Shown here in pieces: positions 34,135-42,937 of a DNA stretch of 64,000 nucleotides (position 1 is the first letter of the stretch; each line of letters begins with the position of its first letter). Both the position numbers and the translations under genes were made by a program. The notes beneath the pieces are model-generated. The model was not told the origin of the DNA. It worked only from the letters and a program-made list of their open reading frames with translations, and did no database searches. Source of the stretch: Thermosporothrix hazakensis (GTDB lineage: Bacteria > Chloroflexota > Ktedonobacteria > Ktedonobacterales > Ktedonobacteraceae); contig NZ_QKUF01000021.1 in the NCBI RefSeq assembly GCF_003253565.1, forward strand, positions 1-64,000, written 5' to 3'.

Positions 34135-34469
34135 CATGCGCTGTTGCGGTTGCTCCAGATGGATTGATTGGCTGCGACAGCTCCACTGTTGTAACCGGGA
34201 TCAGCGTTGTATGGGTGGCATAGAATGTGTGCTACTTCTAAACACGCTTGAGAGGAAACAAATTTCTATGGAGCGGACACAGGAGATTTTTTGATCGAGG
34301 ACAATGAGGCGGGATGCAACGAATCTCTTGCACCTTTGTTTGTGTAATAGCTTTCATATGCGCCCCTTTACATCGAGCAAGAAACAGAATAATACCTAAA
34401 ACAGGGGAGTTATCCACATAATTGTGGAGAAATACACACAATATGTGGATAACTTTCATTTCTACGCCT
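34135..34469. other. Intergenic region carrying DnaA-box cluster
   Basis: No gene supported between the convergent permease and glycosyltransferase genes. The notable content is the inverted repeat with DnaA boxes at 34408-34454. Convergent gene ends do not need a promoter, so this sequence is not explained by transcription control of the flanking genes. Confidence 0.5.
34408..34454. promoter_or_regulatory. Inverted repeat containing DnaA boxes
   Basis: A 13-bp perfect inverted repeat, 34408-34420 against 34442-34454. Each arm contains the consensus DnaA box: TTATCCACA at 34410-34418, and the same box on the other strand (TGTGGATAA) at 34444-34452. Between them, 34423-34431 reads TGTGGAGAA, a box with one mismatch. 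Three boxes fall within 43 bases. It could be a DnaA-titrating or regulatory site, or part of an origin. Confidence 0.6.
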
Positions 34470-35750
34470 TCACGCTATTGGTTGCACGTGATTCTCGACG
34501 CGCCATTCCTCAGGCAGGCTGGCAAGCGCGGCGGAAACCAGTTCCTCAGGTGGGATACTATCAATGATCGTGGTACGATCCCAGAGGACAGCCGAACGAA
34601 TCTGCTCGAAGCTATATGGGCTCGGCTCAAGCGTTACGCCTTCATGCCAGAGCGACGAGGCCCAGACCTTGCGCGAATAGACATTTCCAGGCAGATACGG
34701 CGTAACAGTGGGCACCTGGAGCGCTCCGGCAATATGTCCAGGACCGGTGTCGTTCGACAGGGCAAGATCCGCCTGTTTTGCCAGAATCGCCAGATCCCGC
34801 AGCGAATCGGGCGCGACTACCAGTACCCGCGCGTTCTGGTCTACCCCCCGAAACCCCTGATACTCTTCCAGAAAATCGGCTCTACGCATCCCATCAGGGT
34901 GGATCTCATCGGGACCACAAACAATGATAAACTCCACCTTTTTTCCCGGGAAAGCGCGGGCAACATGCTCACAGAGCAACTGCATCACCTCGTCCCAGCG
35001 GCAGTAGCACTTCGCAATGACAACCGTCTGAAAGAAGCAAACGACTCGAAGTGCGTCAGGATTCAGCGTATAGCGCTTCACCAGCGTCTGATATCGTTCC
35101 TGTTCTTCCACGGTAGAAAGGCGGATCTGAGGTTGAGCATAGAGGCCATTCAAGATCCCGTCAGGCAAATCAAACAGCTCTTCCACAAAATCAACGTAGC
35201 GCCGTACAGGGCCACGATGGGCATAGCTTCGTATCCCCACCCGGAACAGATGGTCGAGAATGGCAACCGTGCAGGAATCCTCTTCGTCGCGCTCAAGCAC
35301 CTGAAGCTTCGGCAGCTCATCATTGGCCCCGTCGAAATCCAGCACCAGCACCGTTTCACCGACTGCATATTCTTGCACCAGTAGGCGACGCTCTTCCGGT
35401 TGAATTGTCGCGCGTACAACCGTTATTCCTTGCCAGTACTCTTTTTGATAGAGTTGCTCATTAAACAGAGAGGCAGCGCCTTCATCTACCAAAATAGTGA
35501 CGGGAGTTCCTGCCTTGCCGGCGTAGCGGAGCGCCTGCATCACCGCCTCCACCAGCGCTGTCGCAACCACGCTCTCCCCGAGCCGCCCGGCTTTTCCTCC
35601 GACACTGATAACAATATGGTCGGCCTCATACACAAAACGGTTGATTGTAGAGAGAATAATCTTTTCTGCTCGCTTCAGTCTGCGCCCTTTATCCAGCGCC
35701 CATTCATGCATAAAGGACATATCTGCATGTAAGATTGCTTCCTGGTTCAC
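34470..35750 (-). CDS. Glycosyltransferase family 9 (heptosyltransferase-like)
   Basis: 426 residues. The C-terminal half has the GT9 signature block LALSNDTGPGHIAGALQVPTV and the earlier VSVGGKAGRLGESVVATALVEA that corresponds to the GAIGD-type nucleotide-sugar fold start. GT9 enzymes add heptose or related sugars; a Chloroflexota cell without LPS would use it for another glycan. The start is uncertain: the first in-frame codon is GTG 35750 with GGAGG only 3 bases away, and ATGs at codons 11 and 14 are alternatives. A second, shorter GT9 gene lies at 42.9 kb. Confidence 0.85.
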   Translation of the reverse strand: MNQEAILHADMSFMHEWALDKGRRLKRAEKIILSTINRFVYEADHIVISVGGKAGRLGESVVATALVEAVMQALRYAGKAGTPVTILVDEGAASLFNEQLYQKEYWQGITVVRATIQPEERRLLVQEYAVGETVLVLDFDGANDELPKLQVLERDEEDSCTVAILDHLFRVGIRSYAHRGPVRRYVDFVEELFDLPDGILNGLYAQPQIRLSTVEEQERYQTLVKRYTLNPDALRVVCFFQTVVIAKCYCRWDEVMQLLCEHVARAFPGKKVEFIIVCGPDEIHPDGMRRADFLEEYQGFRGVDQNARVLVVAPDSLRDLAILAKQADLALSNDTGPGHIAGALQVPTVTPYLPGNVYSRKVWASSLWHEGVTLEPSPYSFEQIRSAVLWDRTTIIDSIPPEELVSAALASLPEEWRVENHVQPIA

Positions 35751-36008
35751 GATCCTCCAACCTGACTGAACTCAAACACACTTTATCGATTTTCAGACAA
35801 AAAGAAAGCCCATTCAATAGCTCGTACGGGGAACAGGCCATAATGAAGGAAACAGGTAAGAAGAGTGTCATAAAAATGGAGACAAAGCATAGCCCTGTTT
35901 CTGTTCGTATGCATTACGCGGTTTTCAGTGTAGCAAACCGCCAACGCTTTGTCAAAAAGAGAGACAGGTAAGAGGCGGGCAAAGCCCTGCTTCCTATCTG
36001 TCTCAAGC

Positions 36009-36032
36009 AAAAAACGCCTGCTCTGGAAGAGC
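36009..36032 (-). terminator. Terminator of the superoxide dismutase gene
   Basis: On the minus strand, GCTCT-TCC-AGAGC (36032-36020) is followed a few bases later by six T residues. It begins about 10 bases after the sod stop codon. Confidence 0.6.
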
Positions 36033-36042
36033 GTGTACGTTC

Positions 36043-36663
36043 CTACTTTGCTCCGCGTCCCTGAGCGTAGCGCTTCTCAACCTCATCCCAGTTCACAACA
36101 TTCCACCAGGCATTGAGGTATTCAGGACGGCGGTTCTGATACTTGAGGTAGTACGCATGCTCCCAGACATCATTTCCCATCACAGGATAGAGGCCCTCCA
36201 TCAGCGGGCTATCCTGATTGGCGGTCGAAATGACCTCAAGGTTGCCGCCGCGATCCAGTACCAGCCAGACCCAGCCGGAACCGAAGCGCTTGGCACCGGT
36301 ATCATTGAAGAGCTGCTTGAAGGCATCAAAGGAGCCAAACTTTGCGTTAATCGCGTTCGCAAGGTCGCCCTTTGGCTCGCCGCCACCATTGGGTTTCATG
36401 ATCTGCCAGAACATGGTATGGTTCGCATGACCACCACCATTGTTGCGAACAGCAGTGCGGATGTTCTCAGGAACCTCATTGATATGGCGCAGCAGATCCT
36501 CTACGCTCTGGTTTGCCAGAGATGCCTGATTCTGCAACGCAGCATTGAGGTTGTTGACATACGTCGCATGGTGTTTGTCATGATGAAGCTGCATTGTCTG
36601 AGCATCAATATAGGGCTCAAGCGCATTGTAGTCATACGGAAGAGGCGGAAGCTCAAATGCCAT
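36043..36663 (-). CDS. sodA: Superoxide dismutase (Mn/Fe family)
   Basis: 206 residues, standard length. It turns superoxide into hydrogen peroxide and oxygen. The four metal ligands are visible: His27 in MQLHHDKHH, His82 in HANHTMFW, and the Asp and His in NDVWEHAYYLKY. The second-sphere pattern GGGHxNH together with NQDSPL favours manganese or cambialistic use over strict iron use. No signal peptide, so cytoplasmic. GGAG precedes the ATG. A promoter-like TTGACG with an internal inverted repeat lies upstream. Confidence 0.96.
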   Translation of the reverse strand: MAFELPPLPYDYNALEPYIDAQTMQLHHDKHHATYVNNLNAALQNQASLANQSVEDLLRHINEVPENIRTAVRNNGGGHANHTMFWQIMKPNGGGEPKGDLANAINAKFGSFDAFKQLFNDTGAKRFGSGWVWLVLDRGGNLEVISTANQDSPLMEGLYPVMGNDVWEHAYYLKYQNRRPEYLNAWWNVVNWDEVEKRYAQGRGAK

Positions 36664-36974
36664 AAGACATCACTCCTTCTTCTAACAAGAAAATAGTGAA
36701 CGAGGCGCTACACCTCGTCAATTACACATCTGTTGAATACTCACCTTCCCCCTCGCAAAGGCTCACAAAGGAGAGGCGTTATCGAGTACACTTTAGTTGT
36801 ATGCGATGAGCAAGACACTTGTCAAGCAGAAATGCATACAGACGACCTTACTTCACCGTACCAACCCACTCATTCACATCTCTCACTTAGTATACCCGAC
36901 AGGCACAATGGAGACTTGAGGCTTCAAGCTCCGGCTATTCTCTTCTTCTATCACGCAAGAGCCATTCCAGATGG
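36664..36974. other. Intergenic region upstream of sod
   Basis: No gene. The sod promoter candidate with an inverted repeat is in the first 60 bases; a small inverted repeat CTTGA/TCAAG lies near the end of the GNAT gene at about 36914-36928. Confidence 0.4.
36700..36721 (-). promoter_or_regulatory. Candidate sod promoter with inverted repeat
   Basis: On the minus strand, TTGACG (36721-36716) could be a -35 box. The inverted repeat ACGAGG / CCTCGT (36700-36705 and 36713-36718) overlaps it and fills most of the spacer, a position where a bound repressor would block transcription. The matching -10 is weak. Confidence 0.35.
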
Positions 36975-37475
36975 TTACAGACGGGCAGAGCGAACCATCT
37001 CAATGAATTCGCTTTCTCCGTGCTTATTTTCTTGCAGGAAGGTACGCGCAGCATGGAACCCGGCCCGCTCATAGATCTTGAGCGCTCGCTTGTTCCAGGA
37101 AAGAACATACAAACAGAAGCGCTCCGGGGTAAACATCGGACGCGCAAACTCAAGGCAAGCGCGCACAAACTGCACGCCAAGTCCCTTCCCGACCAGATCA
37201 GGACGCAGACCAAGCCCGATAGGCAACGTTCCCGGCTCGACGAACAGGCGCGGCTCATCGGTATCGGCCACGGTTGCAGCCGTTCCACAGACAAAGTAGC
37301 CGACCAGTTCCCCCTCTTCATCATGAACCGCGTAGTAGGGGCTGCGACGATCGAGCAATTCGGCAATAGTCTCCTCATCTGCACTGAAGCTATAGACCTC
37401 GTATTCCTCCTCATAGCGCCATTGTGCGATGCTCGTCGCGTCTGCCCTATCCATCAAAATGAAAGAGAATGTCAT
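36975..37475 (-). CDS. GNAT-family acetyltransferase
   Basis: 166 residues with the GNAT core: the acetyl-CoA loop in GLRPDLVGKGLGVQFVRACL (about 88-107) and the late strand-helix LSWNKRALKIYERAGF (about 125-140), which resembles RimI-type N-acetyltransferases. It is a single-domain protein; the acceptor is unknown. It lies 48 bases downstream of the aminotransferase gene on the same strand and may share its transcript. Confidence 0.88.
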   Translation of the reverse strand: MTFSFILMDRADATSIAQWRYEEEYEVYSFSADEETIAELLDRRSPYYAVHDEEGELVGYFVCGTAATVADTDEPRLFVEPGTLPIGLGLRPDLVGKGLGVQFVRACLEFARPMFTPERFCLYVLSWNKRALKIYERAGFHAARTFLQENKHGESEFIEMVRSARL

Positions 37476-37523
37476 ACTTCAATCCTTTCTCCATTACAAC
37501 AAAACACGCCCCCCAAAGCGCGG

Positions 37524-38741
37524 CTAGATACCTTTGATCTCTTCAAGCGCATTTAAGAGTGCATCTACTTCTGCTATTGTATTATAGAAGTGTGGAGAGA
37601 TGCGCACAACTGTGCCACGTGCCGCAACACAAATGCGACGCTCGGCCAGTGCTGCGACCACGCCCTGCACTGTCTGCTGACGCTCTGCAATAGGCTGGAA
37701 ACAGACAATTCCAGAGCGCTCCCCTTCACCCATCGGGGTGACCACTCTATAGCCGAGCTGCTGTAAGCCCTTGATCGTGTGCGCGGTCAGGCCCAGGATC
37801 CGCTGCTCGACCGCCTGCATTCCTCCCTGAAGGCGCTCAAACACATGCAGCGAAGCACTCAGGCCCACCGCTGGAAAAGTATTGGGCGAACTATGCTCGA
37901 ACCGCGCCGCGCCCTCCTTGAGAGGCTGTTCATAGTTGAAGAAATCCATCGGATTGCTCACGCTGAACCAGCCTCGACGCGATACCTGCAAACGAGCAAG
38001 AAGGTCCTCCGACACATAGAGAATGCCACAGATATGCGGCGAGAGCAGCCATTTATGACCGGCAGCAGCAACAAAATCAACGCCAAGCCGGGGCACATTC
38101 ACGTCAAGCGCTCCCAGCGCCTGAATCGCATCGATTCCACAGATAATGCCGCGATCATGACAATAAGCCGCCACCGTTGCGACATCATTACGAAAGCCGG
38201 TCGAGAACTCTACCAGGCTCAGACTGATCAGGCGCGTACGCTCGGTGATGCGAGCACAGATCTCCTCAGCCGGAATACGCCCATCACGAACCGGTACAAA
38301 CTCAATCTCAACGCCCTGTTCACGCAGATTTAACCAGGCATAGACATTGCTCGGGAACTCACCCTCAGCCAGGACAATGTGATCCCCTGCGCGCCACTCC
38401 AGCCCTTGCGCAATCGTCATCAAACCATCGCCGGTGCTGGCCGTGAAGGCAATCAGTTCCGCTGGCACATCCAGCATCCGTCCGAGGCGACGACGAGCTT
38501 CCGTGCAGTGGCCTCGCCAGTAATCCTCATGCAGCCCCCCATAACGAGAGGTATCTGCTATGTACTCCTGCATCAGGCGAGCCGTCGGCAGGGGCAGTGC
38601 TCCCGTCGATGCATGGTTAAAATAGACATGCTCCCGGGTCACAGGAAAAAGATACTCACGAGCGGAAAGCGTCGTGCTTCCCTCCTCGTCCGCAAGCAAC
38701 GGCTGTAACAGCGTATCCAGATCAGGAAGAGTTACGGTCAT
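37524..38741 (-). CDS. Class V aminotransferase (cysteine-desulfurase/epimerase-like)
   Basis: 405 residues from the ATG at 38741, which has GGAGAA 8 bases upstream; the frame is open to 38786. The PLP-dependent fold is clear: YFNHASTGALP near the start, ASTGDGLM, CGIDAIQALG with the PLP-binding Asp204, and the Schiff-base Lys230 in AAGHKWLLSP. It lacks an obvious persulfide-carrying Cys loop, so it may be closer to isopenicillin-N-epimerase-like enzymes than to true desulfurases. No suf/isc partner is adjacent. Confidence 0.88.
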   Translation of the reverse strand: MTVTLPDLDTLLQPLLADEEGSTTLSAREYLFPVTREHVYFNHASTGALPLPTARLMQEYIADTSRYGGLHEDYWRGHCTEARRRLGRMLDVPAELIAFTASTGDGLMTIAQGLEWRAGDHIVLAEGEFPSNVYAWLNLREQGVEIEFVPVRDGRIPAEEICARITERTRLISLSLVEFSTGFRNDVATVAAYCHDRGIICGIDAIQALGALDVNVPRLGVDFVAAAGHKWLLSPHICGILYVSEDLLARLQVSRRGWFSVSNPMDFFNYEQPLKEGAARFEHSSPNTFPAVGLSASLHVFERLQGGMQAVEQRILGLTAHTIKGLQQLGYRVVTPMGEGERSGIVCFQPIAERQQTVQGVVAALAERRICVAARGTVVRISPHFYNTIAEVDALLNALEEIKGI

Positions 38742-39064
38742 CAATTTATTCTCCATAAAAAAAGATGAGCTCGTCACACTCAGCACAGTTCCCCGGATGA
38801 GCGTGAAGAGCGATCGTCAATCCATCGTGCTATCTCCAATTGTACTCTACAGAAGGGGCGCGTATAAGAGCAAGCAGACAAATAGCACAGGGTAACATTG
38901 AAGTCAGCTCTGACGTGAATAAAACAGGCGGCCCATAAAGATCACAAAAAACAAAGGGAAGGTGAAATCTTCCCTATCTTTCTCTGAGAAAACGTGATAT
39001 AGTCAGAATAGTATTTCGTTCGCGATCGAAATTGAGAACAGGACGGCATGGTCGGAGCTACGGT
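38742..39064. other. Intergenic region between divergent genes
   Basis: No gene supported. A TGATATAGT extended -10 at 38995-39003 is the likely promoter of the receiver gene. Confidence 0.4.
38995..39003 (+). promoter_or_regulatory. Candidate extended -10 promoter of the receiver gene
   Basis: TGATATAGT fits an extended -10 element, about 60 bases before the receiver start codon at 39065. Confidence 0.4.
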
Positions 39065-39457
39065 ATGAGTCATCGGAACGAGCAAGCAAAACAAAAGTCG
39101 AGCAAAAAAACTATCCTTCTAGTAGAGGATGACGAAAATATAGGAGAAGTACTGATCCAGGTCATTTCGGAAGAAACTCCTTACATTGCTATACTGGCAA
39201 CAGATGGTTTCGAGGCCCTCAAAACGGTCAATGAGATAAGGCCAGATCTCTTCATCCTTGATTATCACCTGCCGCATATGAATGGCCTCGAACTGTACGA
39301 CCAGTTGCATGCCAGACACGAATTGTCCCATGTGCCTGCGATCATGATCAGTGCACGCCTGCCAAAGGCAGAACTCCACCAGCGCCATATTCAGGGCATG
39401 CACAAACCACTCGACCTTGATGAATTCTTGCAGGCCATTGATGAGCTTCTCACTTGA
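39065..39457 (+). CDS. Stand-alone response-regulator receiver
   Basis: 130 residues from ATG 39065, which has GGAG 7 bases upstream. A basic, Gln/Lys/Ser-rich start of about 14 residues precedes the receiver domain. The acidic pocket is E21-D23, the phospho-acceptor Asp66 is in FILDYHLP, Ser96 stands at the Thr position and Lys114 is in MHKPLD. It is the third receiver-only protein in the window. No kinase is adjacent; the convergent neighbour is an ArsR regulator. Confidence 0.92.
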   Translation: MSHRNEQAKQKSSKKTILLVEDDENIGEVLIQVISEETPYIAILATDGFEALKTVNEIRPDLFILDYHLPHMNGLELYDQLHARHELSHVPAIMISARLPKAELHQRHIQGMHKPLDLDEFLQAIDELLT

Positions 39458-39462
39458 GCAGG

Positions 39463-39864
39463 CTATTGCTCGTCAAGATGCAGTTGAGCAGCATAATCCT
39501 TATCCAGAGCGACTATCAATTGCTGAAACGCGTTGACCAACGCATGATTACGCAGACGATAATAGACAATGTTCCCTTCTCTGCGGGAAGAGACCAGCCC
39601 GATTTCTGTAAGCTGACGCAAATGTTCGGAAGTGGTAGCTGCCGAGAGCCCGATTTCACGAGCAATATCTCCCGAACGGCGCTCTGGTAAAGCGGGGGAA
39701 TCGCCTTCCTGAGGAATAGCCAGTAACTCCAGAATATAGCGACGGCTGGTATCACACACAATAGAAAGAAATCTATCGACGTACTGATCCACTTCTGGGG
39801 GTCGTCGTGGTACTGATTTCTTAGTCGAATCATCTGGAGAAGAGATGTTTTTCGCCTCGGTCAT
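39463..39864 (-). CDS. ArsR-type winged-helix transcriptional regulator
   Basis: 133 residues from the ATG at 39864 (GGAGAA 8 bases upstream). A longer frame to 40344 overlaps the divergent operon and is rejected. The winged helix is at about 30-110: RRYILELLAI, IAREIGLSAATTSEHLRQLTEIGLV as recognition helix, and the wing SRREGNIVYYRL. No Cys pair for metal binding is seen, so it probably does not sense metals through the classic site. It is divergent from the HerA-like operon across about 240 bases and may control it. Confidence 0.88.
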   Translation of the reverse strand: MTEAKNISSPDDSTKKSVPRRPPEVDQYVDRFLSIVCDTSRRYILELLAIPQEGDSPALPERRSGDIAREIGLSAATTSEHLRQLTEIGLVSSRREGNIVYYRLRNHALVNAFQQLIVALDKDYAAQLHLDEQ

Positions 39865-40043
39865 AAAGTTGTTCTCCCTCATGCATAATAAATGGCGCAA
39901 ACAGCGATCGGTGCCCCTGGGAAACGCATCGAAACTGACTGCTCCATTACTGATCTTCAGCAAATTATATCGGCAAACCGACCAGAAAGATAGATGGAAT
40001 TTGAACAGCTTTCCCCAAAAACCACTGCGAAACGCTCTCACTA

Positions 40044-40052
40044 TGTTATAAT
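40044..40052 (+). promoter_or_regulatory. Extended -10 promoter of the HerA-like operon
   Basis: TGTTATAAT, identical to the element in front of the receiver-plsX operon, lies about 56 bases before the first gene of the operon. The -35 is not recognisable. Confidence 0.55.
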
Positions 40053-40107
40053 GCGGCAAAAGCATTTGTTCTAAGTCAAGCCCACGGAAAAGTTCTGAGG
40101 TACATTG

Positions 40108-40803
40108 ATGGTTATAGGGAAAATCGTCAAATCCGACTCGCACATTAACTATGTCTGCCAGATTTTTGGCCCGCGCGAAGTCGATATAGTTCCCCGCCCG
40201 GCTGACTACGCTTTTGGCCGGTTCGTACGCGTTGCCATTCGTGCCGGAGAGTATGATGAAAGCATGCCGTTCAAGCAACTGCTTGGTTCCAGCAGTGAGC
40301 CTGTGACCTATGCCGTTGGCGTCATCTACGATACGATCCTGCAAAATCCGGCATATGGCACACTTGGCCCACGCCTCTCAAACGAGGCACAGCTTGAACT
40401 CTTCTCGCCCGATTATATTTCTGAGAAGGCAGTCCTGATCTATGTCATCATTCTGGGCACTATGGAAGAGCAGCAGAACGCGGATGGCAGTGTAACCGTC
40501 CTTTCGGCCTCACATGGCATTCCGCCCCTTTCGCTTGAGTTGGATAGCGAGATCGAAACCATGAACAATGAGGAAGTACGAGCCTTCCACTTCTTTCGCG
40601 ACCCCGACCGCCCAGATCAGCCAGAACCGTACCTCCAGATGGGCTACCTGCCGCACATTATTGCGCAGCGGAGTAACCTCTTACCAATGGTAGTCCTGCG
40701 TATCATCGATCAACTGGAACGGCTCTTCCCCCACAATCTCGCTTTACTCTCGATCGTAAAACGAAATTTTGCCTGGCGGCTCAAAGTCGAAACTACAGGG
40801 TAA
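40108..40803 (+). CDS. HAS-barrel-like protein, partner of HerA-like ATPase
   Basis: 231 residues. The first 45 residues (MVIGKIVKSDSHINYVCQIF then PADYAFGRFVRV) look like the beta-barrel (HAS barrel) that opens HerA-family ATPases. The rest, with PYLQMGYLPHIIAQRSNLLPMV, is not recognised. There is no Walker motif and no obvious nuclease DxE pattern of NurA. A TTG at 40105 and ATG at 40108 are both possible starts, with GAGG upstream. The stop is 12 bases before the HerA-like gene. A role as regulatory or assembly subunit is inference. Confidence 0.65.
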   Translation: MVIGKIVKSDSHINYVCQIFGPREVDIVPRPADYAFGRFVRVAIRAGEYDESMPFKQLLGSSSEPVTYAVGVIYDTILQNPAYGTLGPRLSNEAQLELFSPDYISEKAVLIYVIILGTMEEQQNADGSVTVLSASHGIPPLSLELDSEIETMNNEEVRAFHFFRDPDRPDQPEPYLQMGYLPHIIAQRSNLLPMVVLRIIDQLERLFPHNLALLSIVKRNFAWRLKVETTG

Positions 40804-40815
40804 CGGAGGTACAGT

Positions 40816-42543
40816 GTGCTAGTAGATCCAGGCCAGACAACCAGAACCCAACTTCCCACGCCAGTTGGGATCACCAAAGGCCCGGGAGAGAGCATCCACG
40901 AATATACGTTTGTCTCCCGGGACGACTTCCAGATTCTCAAAAACGGCGAATATGTCTATTATGAGCTCGACTCACCACGAGCCGCCTCACATAATGGCTC
41001 AACACCAGCCCGCCGCCGCGTGCTCGGACGCATCATCAAACGAGTTCCCCTGCGGCTCTATCCCGATACGTTTCTAGGCGAGCCGGAAATTGCGCCCGAT
41101 CAGGTGGCCGCAATGGTCGGCTATCACTCGCGCACCAACGAGCTCTTTGAGCTCCATGTGGCAATCATGGGTTATTATGATCCGGCAACCGAGTCGTTTA
41201 TCAATCCCTGGATTCCGCCACAATCGGGGAAGCAGATCTTCCTTGCCGATGATGCCATGCTGACAGAAGTGTTGAGCCGCAAAAAGCACCATGAGCCCGG
41301 CTCAGCCACCATCGGCTCTCTGCTCACTCGTGAACCGAACGCGGTTCCTATCGTGCTCTCGGTCAAAGATGTGGTCAGTACCCATATGGCAATCATCGCC
41401 AGCACAGGCGCAGGAAAAAGCTATCTGGCAAGCGTCTTTATAGAGGAGTTAATGCAGCCTCATAATAAAGCCTGCGTCCTGATTATCGACCCACACGGCG
41501 AATATAGCACGCTCGATCAGATCGCGAACGAGCCCTCCTTCTCGGAGTCCGGAAATTTCGGCCCCGGCTATCGCCCGACCGTCCACGTCTACAAGCACGA
41601 TGAGATCAAGGTGCGCCTCTCAACGCTGCAAATGGGCGATATGCGCGCCCTGCTTCCCGAGATGACGGAGAAACAGCAATATCTGCTGAACCGCGCCCTA
41701 CAGAAGCTCCGCAGCCGCAAGGGCGATACTCCCTGGAGCGTTGCCGATCTCAAGGCAGCGATCAAAGGCAGCGCCCGCCAGAAAGAGGACGAGGAGAGCG
41801 AAGGGGCCGACGATTCCAGCACGGTACATGCTCTAACCTGGCGTATTGAGCAGCGCTTTGAACAGAGCATGACGTTCGATGACAGCCTGCACCTGGACCT
41901 CCGCGAGATCTTCAAGCCGGGCCAGTGTACGGTGCTTCAGCTCAATGAGATCGACGAACGCGACCAGCAGGTGATTGTCGCAACCCTGTTGCGCCGTCTC
42001 TATCATGCCCGAATGGATACTGAGCGCGGCAAGGTCCATTCCGGTGAGTCGTACCTACCCTACCCGGTTTTCGTCCTGATTGAAGAGGCACATCACTTCG
42101 CCCCGGGCGGAGCCGAGGTCGTTTCCACCTCAATTCTCAAGCAGGTGCTGGCCGAAGGGCGTAAGTTCGGGATTGGCGTTGGCATTATCAGTCAGCGTCC
42201 GGGCAAGCTGGATGCCGACGTGCTCAGTCAGTGTCAGACTCAATGCATTATGCGCATCGTAAACGAGATCGATCAGAAAAGTGTTGCAGCCGCCATTGAA
42301 GGCGTTGGCCGCGACTTGCTGCATAATCTCCCGGCCCTCTCCAAAGGGCAGGTTATTGTAGCAGGTTCAGCCGTCAACACGCCGGTCATCTGCCGGGTCC
42401 GTCAGCGCATTACGCCGCATGGTGGCGAAAGCAAGGACGCGCCCGAGATGTGGCAGCAATACTTTAGCAACGAGAATCAGGCCCGTCTGCGTCGCGAAGA
42501 AGCCCCACTGACCAACAATCAGGGCTTCCAGTTTTTCCGCTAA
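40816..42543 (+). CDS. herA: HerA-like hexameric ATPase (DUF87 / FtsK-HerA superfamily)
   Basis: 575 residues from GTG 40816 with GGAGG about 7 bases upstream. The N-terminal part (about 28-110) has the HAS-barrel pattern. Walker A is ASTGAGKS (195-202), followed by IIDPHGEY (223-230). The Walker B-like VFVLIEEAHHFAPGG and the late SQRPGKLDADVLSQCQTQCIMRI are the HerA sensor and trans-acting segments. HerA motors pump DNA and usually work with the NurA nuclease in end resection, or with other effectors in phage defence. No NurA, Sir2 or nuclease gene is next to it; its neighbour is the HAS-barrel protein. Confidence 0.88.
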   Translation: MLVDPGQTTRTQLPTPVGITKGPGESIHEYTFVSRDDFQILKNGEYVYYELDSPRAASHNGSTPARRRVLGRIIKRVPLRLYPDTFLGEPEIAPDQVAAMVGYHSRTNELFELHVAIMGYYDPATESFINPWIPPQSGKQIFLADDAMLTEVLSRKKHHEPGSATIGSLLTREPNAVPIVLSVKDVVSTHMAIIASTGAGKSYLASVFIEELMQPHNKACVLIIDPHGEYSTLDQIANEPSFSESGNFGPGYRPTVHVYKHDEIKVRLSTLQMGDMRALLPEMTEKQQYLLNRALQKLRSRKGDTPWSVADLKAAIKGSARQKEDEESEGADDSSTVHALTWRIEQRFEQSMTFDDSLHLDLREIFKPGQCTVLQLNEIDERDQQVIVATLLRRLYHARMDTERGKVHSGESYLPYPVFVLIEEAHHFAPGGAEVVSTSILKQVLAEGRKFGIGVGIISQRPGKLDADVLSQCQTQCIMRIVNEIDQKSVAAAIEGVGRDLLHNLPALSKGQVIVAGSAVNTPVICRVRQRITPHGGESKDAPEMWQQYFSNENQARLRREEAPLTNNQGFQFFR

Positions 42544-42558
42544 AAGCCGAGGACGAAC

Positions 42559-42918
42559 GTGACCGGACGAGCTATACTCGCAATGGGCGGGATCGCCATG
42601 CTACTCTGGATGGCGCTCGCCCTCTTTACCTATTTTGTGCCACCACACCACCTTTTACTGCTGGCACTGTTTCTTGTGCTCTTCGGCCTTGCCACAATGT
42701 GCACGCTTACTCCATGCATTTCGATCTTTGGATCACTCCTTCTCCCTCGGCTCTACCGCGCCGCTCCGGGCCATTCGCTCAGACAATCCACCCTGTTGAC
42801 ACTTGTGCTTATACTCAATATGATCTTAAAGGCACTGCATAGTTGGGAACCCCTCACCGGACTGATTTCTCTGGTTGCAGCTGTCATACTCGAAGCCCTG
42901 ATACTTGCCAGAAAATAG
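42559..42918 (+). CDS. Small four-helix membrane protein in the HerA-like operon
   Basis: 119 residues starting at GTG with GAGGA upstream, 15 bases after the HerA-like gene. Four predicted membrane helices (about 5-25, 31-52, 77-92, 98-116) with a short basic loop between the second and third. No family recognised. Its end lies about 20 bases before the GT9 start. Confidence 0.6.
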   Translation: MTGRAILAMGGIAMLLWMALALFTYFVPPHHLLLLALFLVLFGLATMCTLTPCISIFGSLLLPRLYRAAPGHSLRQSTLLTLVLILNMILKALHSWEPLTGLISLVAAVILEALILARK

Positions 42919-42937
42919 GAGCAAAGCCAGAATCCTT

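Noticed and set aside
39865..40344. N-terminal extension of the ArsR frame to 293 codons
   Set aside because: It overlaps the divergent HerA-like operon and its promoter; a good ribosome site marks the start at 39864.
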